The translations under genes and the position numbers were made by a program. A model generated the notes under the pieces. It saw only the letters and a program-made list of their open reading frames with translations, was not told where the DNA came from and did no database searches. Shown one piece after another: positions 36,976 through 44,733 of a stretch of 64,000 nt of DNA. Every line of letters starts with the position of its first letter. The stretch's first letter is position 1. The stretch comes from Comamonadaceae bacterium (lineage in GTDB: Bacteria > Pseudomonadota > Gammaproteobacteria > Burkholderiales > Burkholderiaceae_C), in assembly GCA_947445115.1 (NCBI GenBank), contig CANFCG010000011.1:1-64000 (forward strand), written 5' to 3'.

Positions 36976-38085
36976 TTAACCTCTTCTCGCCACCACCGCA
37001 TCCGACAAAATTTGTAGCGCAGCTACGCTGTCATCCCAGCCCAAGCACGCATCGGTGATGCTTTGTCCATATGCCAACTTGGACACACTATCTTTGCCTG
37101 GCGTGAACTTTTGAGCGCCTGCGACCAAGTGGCTCTCAATCATCAAACCGAACACCTGCTTGGAGCCACTGGCAACTTGCGCCGCGATGTCGCGCGTCAC
37201 GTCTAACTGCTTTTCGTGCTGCTTAGAGCTGTTGGCGTGGCTGCAATCGACCATCAGGGTTTGCGGCAGTTTGGCTTTGGCTAAGTCGCTGCAAGCCTCG
37301 TCCACACTGGCTTTGTCGTAGTTGGGCGCTTTACCGCCGCGCAAAATCACATGGCAATCGGGGTTGCCATTGGTTTGCACAATCGCGACTTGACCATTTT
37401 TGTGAATCGACAAAAAGTGATGTCCGCCTGCCGCAGCTTGAATCGCATCGGTCGCAATTTTGATATTGCCATCGGTGCCATTTTTAAAACCAATCGGCGC
37501 GGAGATACCGCTAGCCAATTCGCGATGCACTTGCGACTCCGTCGTGCGCGCGCCAATCGCGCCCCAGCTAATGAGGTCGCCAATGTATTGCGGCGAAATC
37601 ACGTCCAAAAATTCGCTGCCTGCGGGCATGCCGAGGCGATTGATTTCGATCAGCAATTGGCGTGCGATACGCAGGCCTTCGTCGATGCGGCAGGATTCAT
37701 CTAAGTACGGGTCGTTAATGAGCCCCTTCCAGCCCACCGTGGTGCGTGGCTTCTCAAAGTACACACGCATCACAACCTCTAACGTGCCTTTGAACTGCTC
37801 GCGTACCGCCATCAACTGCTTGGCGTAATCGACGGCAGCAGCTGGATCGTGAATCGAGCACGGGCCCATGACGACCAGCAAGCGATCGTCCTTGCCTTGC
37901 ATGATGTTGCGAATGTTTTGGCGCGTGTCAGCAATGAGGCCTTCAACGGGCGTACCGCCAATAGGGAAGAAGCGAATCAAATGTTCAGGAGGTGGTAACA
38001 CGGTGATGTCCTTAATGCGGGTGTCGTCGGTTTGGCTGGTGCGGTCTGGCTGGGGACGATCCGTTAGATAAGCTGTCGTGGTCAT
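36976..38085 (-). CDS. aroG: 3-deoxy-7-phosphoheptulonate (DAHP) synthase, class I
   Basis: DAHP synthase condenses phosphoenolpyruvate and erythrose 4-phosphate, the first step of aromatic amino acid synthesis. The 369-residue enzyme is of the AroF/G/H type: VMGPCSIHDP with the metal cysteine near residue 95, EKPRTTVGWKGLINDP near 135, GSEFLD near 180, GFKNGTDG near 223 and VDCSHANSSK near 297. AGGAG precedes the ATG. Upstream on the same strand lies a Phe/Tyr-rich leader peptide and a terminator, so expression should fall when charged Phe-tRNA and Tyr-tRNA are plentiful. Which amino acid inhibits the enzyme itself is not clear. Confidence 0.95.
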   Translation of the reverse strand: MTTTAYLTDRPQPDRTSQTDDTRIKDITVLPPPEHLIRFFPIGGTPVEGLIADTRQNIRNIMQGKDDRLLVVMGPCSIHDPAAAVDYAKQLMAVREQFKGTLEVVMRVYFEKPRTTVGWKGLINDPYLDESCRIDEGLRIARQLLIEINRLGMPAGSEFLDVISPQYIGDLISWGAIGARTTESQVHRELASGISAPIGFKNGTDGNIKIATDAIQAAAGGHHFLSIHKNGQVAIVQTNGNPDCHVILRGGKAPNYDKASVDEACSDLAKAKLPQTLMVDCSHANSSKQHEKQLDVTRDIAAQVASGSKQVFGLMIESHLVAGAQKFTPGKDSVSKLAYGQSITDACLGWDDSVAALQILSDAVVARRG

Positions 38086-38120
38086 GGTGAACTCCTGTAA
38101 AAAATGAACTTGAAAAAGAA

Positions 38121-38150
38121 ATAAAAAAACCGCCTTGGTTAGGGGCGGTT
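38121..38150 (-). terminator. attenuator terminator upstream of aroG
   Basis: On the minus strand AACCGCC and GGCGGTT form a 7-bp GC-rich stem around a 9-nt loop, followed directly by seven T residues. It lies 35 nt before aroG and 27 nt after the leader-peptide stop. The 5' arm (ACCGCC) can instead pair with GGCGGT at 38196-38201, inside the leader-peptide gene. This would be the antiterminator. Confidence 0.85.
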
Positions 38151-38177
38151 CGTTTGGGGTTTGCTAGTTTGATTCGA

Positions 38178-38252
38178 CTACGCAAAAACCTCTCGACCGC
38201 CGTGGCGTGAGAAGAAGAACGTAAAGTAAAAGTAGCTGGTGAATTGATTCAT
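38178..38252 (-). CDS. aroG leader peptide (24 aa, Phe/Tyr attenuator)
   Basis: The frame starts ATG, ends TAG and has 24 residues. Residues 4-14 read F-T-S-Y-F-Y-F-T-F-F-F, giving six Phe and two Tyr codons in eleven; a seventh Phe is residue 23. Codons 18-19 (GGC GGT) are the antiterminator strand. If ribosomes stall at Phe or Tyr codons, this strand is free to pair with the terminator arm. There is no Shine-Dalgarno, but TATTTA (38259-38264) lies 6 nt before the ATG, so a leaderless message is possible. The logic resembles pheL of enterobacteria. Confidence 0.85.
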   Translation of the reverse strand: MNQFTSYFYFTFFFSRHGGREVFA

Positions 38253-38282
38253 GAGAATTAAATAGCGAAGCCCGAATGTACA

Positions 38283-39974
38283 CTAGTTTTTTGTACCAAT
38301 TAGTACCTCCCGTTCCACCAGTAAATGCGCCAAGGCTTTGGCGTCCGTGATGCTGCCCCACGTGACTTCGCCTGGGCTTTGCCTGCCACGCAACACCAGC
38401 CTTGTGGCGATGATGCTGTAGCTCCTCGCATTCTCGGCAGGCTTGGGGATGCCGAGCGGCCTAATGATGACCGCAAAGGGGGCTTGTTGCAAAAGGCTTG
38501 TCGCAGCGATACCTTCGGAGACCGCATAGGGCACAGGCTGCACACACGGCACCGTCGGCAAAGCAAACTGAAAACGCTCAAACTGCGCATTAAAGTTTTG
38601 CGGCACCATCATTTTTTGTCCCGCCACCACGTGCGTCACTCGCGCATCGAAGCGCCCTAAATCACGATCAAAGGGCACAGCCAATGCGCCTAAAAGCGCC
38701 AGCCAAGCCACGGCGCTCGCGGCTGTTAGCATCACACGGAAACGAGCACTCAAAAGTCCGATGCCGCAGCTAAGCAGCAGCACGCCCACTGCTACAAAGT
38801 AGAGCGGCGAGTAACCCAGCCCGACTGGAAAAACGCTATCCAAACTGTGCGCTGCCCAGCCCAAGGCGGCGGTCGCAAACGCAATCAACCACAACGTGAC
38901 CACCCACCAAACACGATGAATTCGGCCTGCATACATCGCGAGCAACACCGCGACAGCCGGCATGGCAGGAATAATGTACCTGCCTGAGCGCTGGCTTGGC
39001 AGCGTGAACACCAGCATCCAACACAGCAGCCAAAGCCAAAGCATTTTTTCGCTAGCAGATATCTGAGAAGCCTTATCACGCATGGCTTGCAAGGCAGCGA
39101 TCAGTAAACCCATCACGAGCGGAAAGAGCAGTCCTGCGTTGACGAGCAACGAGAGCCAAAAGATGAGGATGCTGTCGGAGCGAGCGCCTTCAAATTTACT
39201 GGAAAAATTCTCGCCCACGATGAACTCGCGCCACACGGCGGCGGGATCTGGGTCTACGGCGAGCCACAACGCAAAGCCTGCAAGACCAATAACAACGGCA
39301 ACGGCTGCAGGCAATAAGGCAGCGGGCAAGCTCAGGCCAAACGGGAAGGAGTCATCTTCTTTTTGAGTGATCCACAGTGACAGGAAAAGCCACAGCCCTA
39401 CGGGGGCAGCCAATACAAAAGATTTTGACAGCAGGGCAGGAGTAATCAGCAAACCCAATACTGCTGCAAGCCTTATGGGGTAAGCCTTCCAGCTCGACTG
39501 CCTTGCAATAACGAGGGCGCAAGCGCCAAATAAAAATAAGCTCTCGATTGACGAGCTGAGCACAGGGCGACCGTAGCGATAGGTTACAAAGAAACCGAGA
39601 TAAAGCGCAGCGGCTAGCCAATTAAATGCGGATCTGACCCTCATTAAATAGCCCGCTAGCCAGCCAACCAATCCTGCCGTGAGCAACGTCTCTAAAACAT
39701 ACGGCAATCGAAGTGTGAATAAGTCCCAGCTCCAGCGGCCTGCCGCCATCACCTGCCAAAACAAAAGCGGCGGTTTGGTGTTGCGCATCTCAGCGCCTGC
39801 GGGTGTCTGCAAATCAGAGACAAGTGGTAACCAGTGCCCGCTCTCATTCGTCAATCTTGCAATGTGCAGATAGACCATTTCATCGCCATTAGTGGGCGCA
39901 TAAAAACTACCCAGATTGAGCAGATACGCGGCAGCTAGCAAAAGCGCCGCGCCAACTGCCCACAGCGCCTTCAC
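38283..39974 (-). CDS. GT39/ArnT-like membrane glycosyltransferase
   Basis: The 563-residue protein has roughly 12 membrane segments and a periplasmic C-terminal part. The first loop has the acidic pair in APTNGDEMVYLHIAR, near residue 31, typical of PMT/ArnT enzymes that use lipid-linked sugars. KPPLLFWQVMAAGR (near 67) and RSGRYIIPAMPAVAVL (near 316) are also family-like. It probably moves a sugar onto lipid A, a glycan or a protein in the periplasm. It is the last gene of a five-gene operon joined by 4-bp overlaps. Confidence 0.85.
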   Translation of the reverse strand: MKALWAVGAALLLAAAYLLNLGSFYAPTNGDEMVYLHIARLTNESGHWLPLVSDLQTPAGAEMRNTKPPLLFWQVMAAGRWSWDLFTLRLPYVLETLLTAGLVGWLAGYLMRVRSAFNWLAAALYLGFFVTYRYGRPVLSSSIESLFLFGACALVIARQSSWKAYPIRLAAVLGLLITPALLSKSFVLAAPVGLWLFLSLWITQKEDDSFPFGLSLPAALLPAAVAVVIGLAGFALWLAVDPDPAAVWREFIVGENFSSKFEGARSDSILIFWLSLLVNAGLLFPLVMGLLIAALQAMRDKASQISASEKMLWLWLLCWMLVFTLPSQRSGRYIIPAMPAVAVLLAMYAGRIHRVWWVVTLWLIAFATAALGWAAHSLDSVFPVGLGYSPLYFVAVGVLLLSCGIGLLSARFRVMLTAASAVAWLALLGALAVPFDRDLGRFDARVTHVVAGQKMMVPQNFNAQFERFQFALPTVPCVQPVPYAVSEGIAATSLLQQAPFAVIIRPLGIPKPAENARSYSIIATRLVLRGRQSPGEVTWGSITDAKALAHLLVEREVLIGTKN

Positions 39975-40465
39975 TCGTCGTCCTCGACTGGCAAAGCGCG
40001 TCTAAAGGTCACGCGGTCGTTAATGACGAAATTGACCAGACTTGCAACAGCAATCGCAATCAAATTGGCAACGCCATAGTGCAGCGCAAAACCTGCGTCG
40101 CTCGCCAAATAACGTGTGAGCACATATTGCAGCGAACTGCCAATCAGCGTGGCAATGACGTATTTGGTGTATTGCGCGGCAACGCCCGCAGACTCGGTAG
40201 CGCGGCGCTCGCGCCATGTCCACAAACGATTCCAAAAGAAGTTGTAGGTGGTCGCAATCGCAATCGCCAGCGGCAACGCATACGGCAGCCGTGCATCTTT
40301 GCTGACGCTGGTAAACAGCCACTCCATGCCCGCGTAAAGCACCGCTTGATTGACAAAAATGCCAGAGCCGCCCACCACGCCAAAGCGAGCAAACCGCCAC
40401 GCCAGACGCGCCCACGGCTGCATCCACGGGGGTAGCTGGGTAATGCGTTTGGCTATGGCACTCAT
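39971..40465 (-). CDS. GtrA-family membrane protein
   Basis: The 164-residue protein has four membrane segments and the GtrA-like form FGVVGGSGIFVNQAVLYAG, FFWNRLWTWRER and NFVINDRVTFRR. GtrA proteins are thought to flip undecaprenyl-phosphate-linked sugars to the periplasmic face, where a membrane glycosyltransferase uses them. The 4-bp overlap with the GT39 gene fits such a flippase-transferase pair. A dedicated GtrB that makes the lipid-linked sugar is not found here. Confidence 0.88.
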   Translation of the reverse strand: MSAIAKRITQLPPWMQPWARLAWRFARFGVVGGSGIFVNQAVLYAGMEWLFTSVSKDARLPYALPLAIAIATTYNFFWNRLWTWRERRATESAGVAAQYTKYVIATLIGSSLQYVLTRYLASDAGFALHYGVANLIAIAVASLVNFVINDRVTFRRALPVEDDE

Positions 40466-41718
40466 GCCGTCCTCTCCGCATTGCCAAGCATCCGCTCAGC
40501 GTGGCCTAGCACTTGCGCAGGCGTGATTTCTTGCAAGCACACGTTGTCGCCATCGCACGAACTGGTGCGGTGGTTATAGGCGGTCAGGCACGGTGAGCAA
40601 GGCGTGCCTGCAAAAAGCGCGACGGATTCACCGCCAAGGCTGGAGGCAAGCGGTGCATACAAACTTGGCGTTTCTGGGCCAAAAAACATGATGGTGTGAA
40701 TCGGGGTGAGCGCCGCAAAATGCCCAGGACCGCCGTCGTTGGTAATGAGTAGCTTGGCGTGAAAAAAGAGGACGAGTAGTTCACGGATATTTTTGGTGTA
40801 GCCCGTCAGGTCAAGCGCCGCCTCGTGCTGGAGCAGTCCAACCAAACTTTGCGCCAGCGGTTTATCCACGGCCAAGCCAATAAAGCCTACCGCGCAACCC
40901 TTGTCGAGCAAGGCTTTGGCCGTGGTGGCGAAATAATTTTCTGGCCATGCGCGAATCGGCAAAATACCGCCGCCAGGATAAAGCAGCACGAGTGGCTTAT
41001 CACCTGCTTGCGGAAAATCGTGTTTAAGTTTGGCGATTGCCTGGGTCAGCTCGCCCTCCCGCAAAGCCAGTGGCTGCAAGACTTCGAGGCGGCGATCCTC
41101 GGCGAAAGTGATGTTTGACTGCTTGCTGCGTGGCAACGCATGGACAGGCCGCTCAAGCGCCCTAGCCAGCGTGATGAATTGATCTTTGATGGCCCGATAC
41201 GGGTTGTAAGGCACCGCGCAGTTGATGAAACTGCCTCGGTACAAGCCTTCTTGTGTGTGCGGCGTAAAGCCCGCCAATCGACTGGCGCCACTCAGGTAGG
41301 CGATGCAGCTACTAATCCGCGCAAACAGTTCACAATCAATCACGGCATCCACACCCGCGCGGCGCAAATCGCAGATCACACGGTACAAACTGCTCACTAA
41401 ATTGAAGAGCGACGAATCATCAATCGCATGCATATGCTCGGGCTTGGCAAAGCCGAGGAGTCGCACAATTTCTTGATTTTTACCTAGCTGTACGACGTGC
41501 AAATCAGCCTCTGGATAACGCTCCTTGAGCAAGGTGACCATCGGCTGTGCCAGCACCATGGAGCCCATTTCAGAAATCATCAAAATAGCAATCGCACGAG
41601 GTTTGAATAAGGTCTCGCGGGCTGTTTCACGTGGCCGAAAGCTATGAATAAGCGACAGCGCCGCGCACAGCATTTGCCCTGCGTAGCGATCGACCATTCG
41701 TTGCGTATTGATATTCAT
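40462..41718 (-). CDS. glycosyltransferase family 9 (heptosyltransferase-like)
   Basis: The 418-residue cytoplasmic or membrane-associated protein has the GT9 fold: ILMISEMGSMVLAQPMVTLLKERYP at the N-terminal domain and LLYPGGGILPIRAWPENYFATTAKAL and TNDGGPGHFAALTPIHTIMFFGPETP in the C-terminal, nucleotide-sugar-binding domain. GT9 enzymes add heptoses or related sugars to lipopolysaccharide core. A cysteine-rich motif (GTPCSPCLTAYNHRTSSCDGDNVC) near the end is an unusual addition found in some family members. It is the third gene of the coupled operon. Confidence 0.88.
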   Translation of the reverse strand: MNINTQRMVDRYAGQMLCAALSLIHSFRPRETARETLFKPRAIAILMISEMGSMVLAQPMVTLLKERYPEADLHVVQLGKNQEIVRLLGFAKPEHMHAIDDSSLFNLVSSLYRVICDLRRAGVDAVIDCELFARISSCIAYLSGASRLAGFTPHTQEGLYRGSFINCAVPYNPYRAIKDQFITLARALERPVHALPRSKQSNITFAEDRRLEVLQPLALREGELTQAIAKLKHDFPQAGDKPLVLLYPGGGILPIRAWPENYFATTAKALLDKGCAVGFIGLAVDKPLAQSLVGLLQHEAALDLTGYTKNIRELLVLFFHAKLLITNDGGPGHFAALTPIHTIMFFGPETPSLYAPLASSLGGESVALFAGTPCSPCLTAYNHRTSSCDGDNVCLQEITPAQVLGHAERMLGNAERTA

Positions 41719-42008
41719 TTTTTGCTTTTAAATTTTTGCCACAGCCCTAAGGCCACGCTCACCACCAAGGTTGGCGAAAGCACCACATCAAAGCCGTTGT
41801 GGTTCGGATAAAACACCAGCCACGCACAGCAAAGAACGAGAGCAATCATACCGAGCCGCGCACTCTCAAGCCGAGAGGCCAAACAACTAGCTGCCACCAC
41901 ACCCAGTGCAAAGTAAAGCGGTTCGCGCCCCCATCCGTACAGGTTCAAGCGAAATCCCGTGAAGAGATCGGCCAACAGCGCCGCATAAATGACCAAGAGC
42001 AGCCTCAT
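41715..42008 (-). CDS. small multi-span membrane protein in the glycan operon
   Basis: The 97-residue product has three hydrophobic stretches (about residues 3-17, 29-45 and 52-66) and perhaps a fourth near 78-90, with the pattern FRLNLYGWGREPLYFALG between the first two. No named family is recognised. The start overlaps the stop of the sialidase-fold gene and its stop overlaps the GT9 start, each by 4 bp, so it is almost certainly translated with them. Confidence 0.75.
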   Translation of the reverse strand: MRLLLVIYAALLADLFTGFRLNLYGWGREPLYFALGVVAASCLASRLESARLGMIALVLCCAWLVFYPNHNGFDVVLSPTLVVSVALGLWQKFKSKK

Positions 42009-43207
42009 GGAGCCGCCTCTTTCTTTGCGCTTTGAGTCTCTATATTTAAAACGACGTGACGGATAAAGTGTTTTTGATAGGTGTAGCTGACATGCAATTG
42101 CGTCCCCACCACCAACGCACTGGGATAGGAGTATTCATTGAACTCGACGCCCGCCAAAGTTTCAGGTTCGTACTCCAGCGTGGCAAGGCGTTTGAAACCA
42201 CGCAAGCCGTCCGCCGAGCCCTCGATCACCAGCCGATGCCGCCCTGAAGTTTGTGGGTTGTGGATGAGTAGCGTCTGTCCCGCCGCCTTGAGTGCGATGG
42301 CTGACGAGTCAGGATTAATCACAAAGTCTGCGCCCGCTTCGCCAATCGAGCCTTGACTGCTAGGTAGGTTGCGCCACGACTGACCGCCATCGGTAGTTTG
42401 GACAAAGCGCAACTTTTTTTCGCCAGAGTTATCACGCAAATAAGCCGTCGCATTCTCTTGGGACGCCACAGCCAGCGAGGGTTGCAGCGAGGCAAGATTG
42501 CCCGCCATAGGCACCACAGCACCTCGTGATTGCACCAAATCACCATTCGCATCTAACCGAATCGCCAATGGATATTTGATGCCCAGCTCAAAATAAGCGG
42601 GCAGTAAAACACCGCCATCTTGCAAAGGCACAGGCCTGCTTCGCACCAAAACGCTCAAATTAAAAAATGGCGAGAGTTGCAAAAAACCAATGGGCTTGAA
42701 AGCCACACCGTCTCCTCGCAAATGCAATATCCGCGAAGCCGCCCAGCCACCCAACCCCGTTGCGACCACGTACAGATGCGTGCGGCCTTGCGCGTCGATC
42801 CATGCCACAGGGTTGCCAAGGCGGCGAATCCAACTTCCCATACCCAGTTCGGCAAAGACAGTGTGCCGATTAACGGCAACCACGGGCGGCGTCCATTTGC
42901 CATTTAAAAATTCACTCGACACGATCTGCACATCAGGACCACTTTCGCGCGTCCCTGCAAACCAAAAAGCTCGGAGACTACCGTCTTTATCAGCTAGCAA
43001 AAACGAAGCGTGTGCAGCAGGCGCATCCACTGGCATCGGGATGTCGTAGCGCGCGACCTCTCGCAAAGCCATACTGGCTGTGGCTTGTACAGGTTCAGTG
43101 ACAAATTTTGAAGGTCCGATGACAGGCCACGCCGTCTGCCGCCACACACCCAGTCCAACAGCCAATACGGCCAGCGCAGCAAAACCAATGCGCGGCAGCA
43201 GCTTCAC
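42005..43207 (-). CDS. sialidase-fold (BNR-repeat) exo-glycosidase-like protein
   Basis: The 400-residue protein has an N-terminal signal anchor (about residues 8-24), then a domain resembling the six-bladed sialidase propeller. An Asp-box-like element is seen in FVQTTDGGQSWRNLP, and AYFELGIKYPLAIRLDANGD resembles the interior of the family. True sialidase activity is doubtful because the arginine triad cannot be confirmed by eye. Being exported, it may bind or trim a surface glycan made by the operon it heads. It begins 1 nt before the end of tldD. Confidence 0.75.
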   Translation of the reverse strand: MKLLPRIGFAALAVLAVGLGVWRQTAWPVIGPSKFVTEPVQATASMALREVARYDIPMPVDAPAAHASFLLADKDGSLRAFWFAGTRESGPDVQIVSSEFLNGKWTPPVVAVNRHTVFAELGMGSWIRRLGNPVAWIDAQGRTHLYVVATGLGGWAASRILHLRGDGVAFKPIGFLQLSPFFNLSVLVRSRPVPLQDGGVLLPAYFELGIKYPLAIRLDANGDLVQSRGAVVPMAGNLASLQPSLAVASQENATAYLRDNSGEKKLRFVQTTDGGQSWRNLPSSQGSIGEAGADFVINPDSSAIALKAAGQTLLIHNPQTSGRHRLVIEGSADGLRGFKRLATLEYEPETLAGVEFNEYSYPSALVVGTQLHVSYTYQKHFIRHVVLNIETQSAKKEAAP

Positions 43208-43208
43208 T

Positions 43209-44681
43209 TTAAGCCGTCCCGCCTACCGTCATGCCCTCGATGCGCAGCGTCGGTTGACCTACGCCCACGGGCACGCTTTGGCCCTCTTTACCGCACACGC
43301 CCACGCCCGTGTCTAAGCGCAGGTCGTTGCCAATCATGGTGATTTTTTTCAGTGACTCGGGCCCCGAACCAATGATGGTGGCGCCCTTCACGGGATATTG
43401 AATTTTTCCGTTCTCCACCCAAAACGCCTCAGAGGCGGAGAACACGTATTTGCCAGATGTGATGTCCACCTGCCCGCCGCCAAAGTTGGTGGCATAGAGT
43501 CCGCGCTTCAGGCTCTTCACAATCTCGGCAGGGTCTTTGTCGCCGCCCAGCATATAGGTATTGGTCATGCGCGGCATGGGCACATGGGCGTAGCTCTCGC
43601 GGCGGCCATTGCCTGTGGGCGCAACACCCATCAAGCGCGCATTCAAGTTATCTTGGATATAGCCACGCAAAATGCCGTCTTCGATCAGCACATTCTTTTG
43701 CGTGCGATTACCTTCGTCGTCGATATTGAGTGAGCCACGGCGGTCTTTAATCGTGCCATCGTCCAGCACCGTCACGCCCTTGGCCGCTACGCGCTTGCCA
43801 ATCATGCCTGCGAAGGCGCTAGAGCCCTTGCGGTTGAAATCGCCCTCCAGCCCATGTCCCACTGCCTCGTGCAACAAAACGCCAGGCCAGCCAGGCCCAA
43901 GCACCACGGTCATTTCGCCAGCCGGTGCGGGACGTGCTTGTAGGTTCATCAACGCGGCATTCACAGCGCTGGTCACGTACTCTTCAATGATCGCGTCATC
44001 AAAATAGCCAAGACCAAACCTGCCGCCGCCGCCGCCCGTGCCCGTTTCGCGGCGCACCTTACCCGCAATCGTTTGCTCGGCGATCACCGTGACCGAGAGG
44101 CGCACCAGCGGACGCACATCCGCCGAGCGTTGCCCATTAGAGCGAGCGATGTAAATAATTTCGTGCTCGGCGGCAATGCCCGCCATCACTTGCTTAATGC
44201 GCGGGTCTTTGCTGCGGGCGAGTTTTTCAACTTTTTCTAGTAGCGCCACCTTTTCAGCGCTACCTTGCGAAGCAATCGGGTCATCCATGCCATAAAGCTT
44301 GCGGGGCAATAGCTTGGCAGCGGCTCTTGTGGAGGTCTTGCTGGATATGGCTTGGCGGCCACTTTGTCCTTGCGCACCAATCGCACGCACCACGCTCGCC
44401 GCATCCATCAGAGAAGCTAGCGAAATATCGTCCGAATAAGCAAACGCCGTCTTCTCACCACTCACAGCGCGAACGCCCACACCTTGGTCGATGGAAAAGT
44501 TGCCCGTCTTAACGATGCCTTCTTCCAAGCTCCAGCCCTCAGAGCGCGTGGTTTGGAAGTACAAATCCGCATCATCCACCGCGTTTTGTTGGATATGCGA
44601 GAGAACCGAGGTAAGCGAGCCCTCGGTCAAACCGAATGGCGCAAGCAGCGCAGCACGCGCTAAAGAGAAATGTGGGGTCAT
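43209..44681 (-). CDS. tldD: TldD metalloprotease
   Basis: TldD, with TldE (PmbA), forms a heterodimeric metalloprotease that digests unfolded peptides and matures some peptide products. The 490-residue protein has the zinc motif HEAVGHGLEGDF near residue 262, and GTGGGGGRFGLGYFD near 210. I start at MTPHFSLARAALLAPFGL; thirteen upstream codons are not family-like. TACAAT lies 6 nt before this ATG with no Shine-Dalgarno. pmbA is not in the window. The sialidase-like gene follows 1 nt later. Confidence 0.94.
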   Translation of the reverse strand: MTPHFSLARAALLAPFGLTEGSLTSVLSHIQQNAVDDADLYFQTTRSEGWSLEEGIVKTGNFSIDQGVGVRAVSGEKTAFAYSDDISLASLMDAASVVRAIGAQGQSGRQAISSKTSTRAAAKLLPRKLYGMDDPIASQGSAEKVALLEKVEKLARSKDPRIKQVMAGIAAEHEIIYIARSNGQRSADVRPLVRLSVTVIAEQTIAGKVRRETGTGGGGGRFGLGYFDDAIIEEYVTSAVNAALMNLQARPAPAGEMTVVLGPGWPGVLLHEAVGHGLEGDFNRKGSSAFAGMIGKRVAAKGVTVLDDGTIKDRRGSLNIDDEGNRTQKNVLIEDGILRGYIQDNLNARLMGVAPTGNGRRESYAHVPMPRMTNTYMLGGDKDPAEIVKSLKRGLYATNFGGGQVDITSGKYVFSASEAFWVENGKIQYPVKGATIIGSGPESLKKITMIGNDLRLDTGVGVCGKEGQSVPVGVGQPTLRIEGMTVGGTA

Positions 44682-44733
44682 GGCGCAATTGTAGGAGTGA
44701 GTTGGAAGGTGATTGGTCAAATAGAATTAGGGA

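Noticed and set aside
38086-38120. A second, anti-terminator-like hairpin next to the aroG start
   Set aside because: The A/T-rich 35 nt between the terminator and aroG contain only the Shine-Dalgarno and no stable stem.
38164-38361. 65-codon minus-strand frame over the aroG leader
   Set aside because: It runs in another frame through the attenuator and into the end of the GT39 gene. The 24-codon Phe/Tyr peptide explains the sequence far better.
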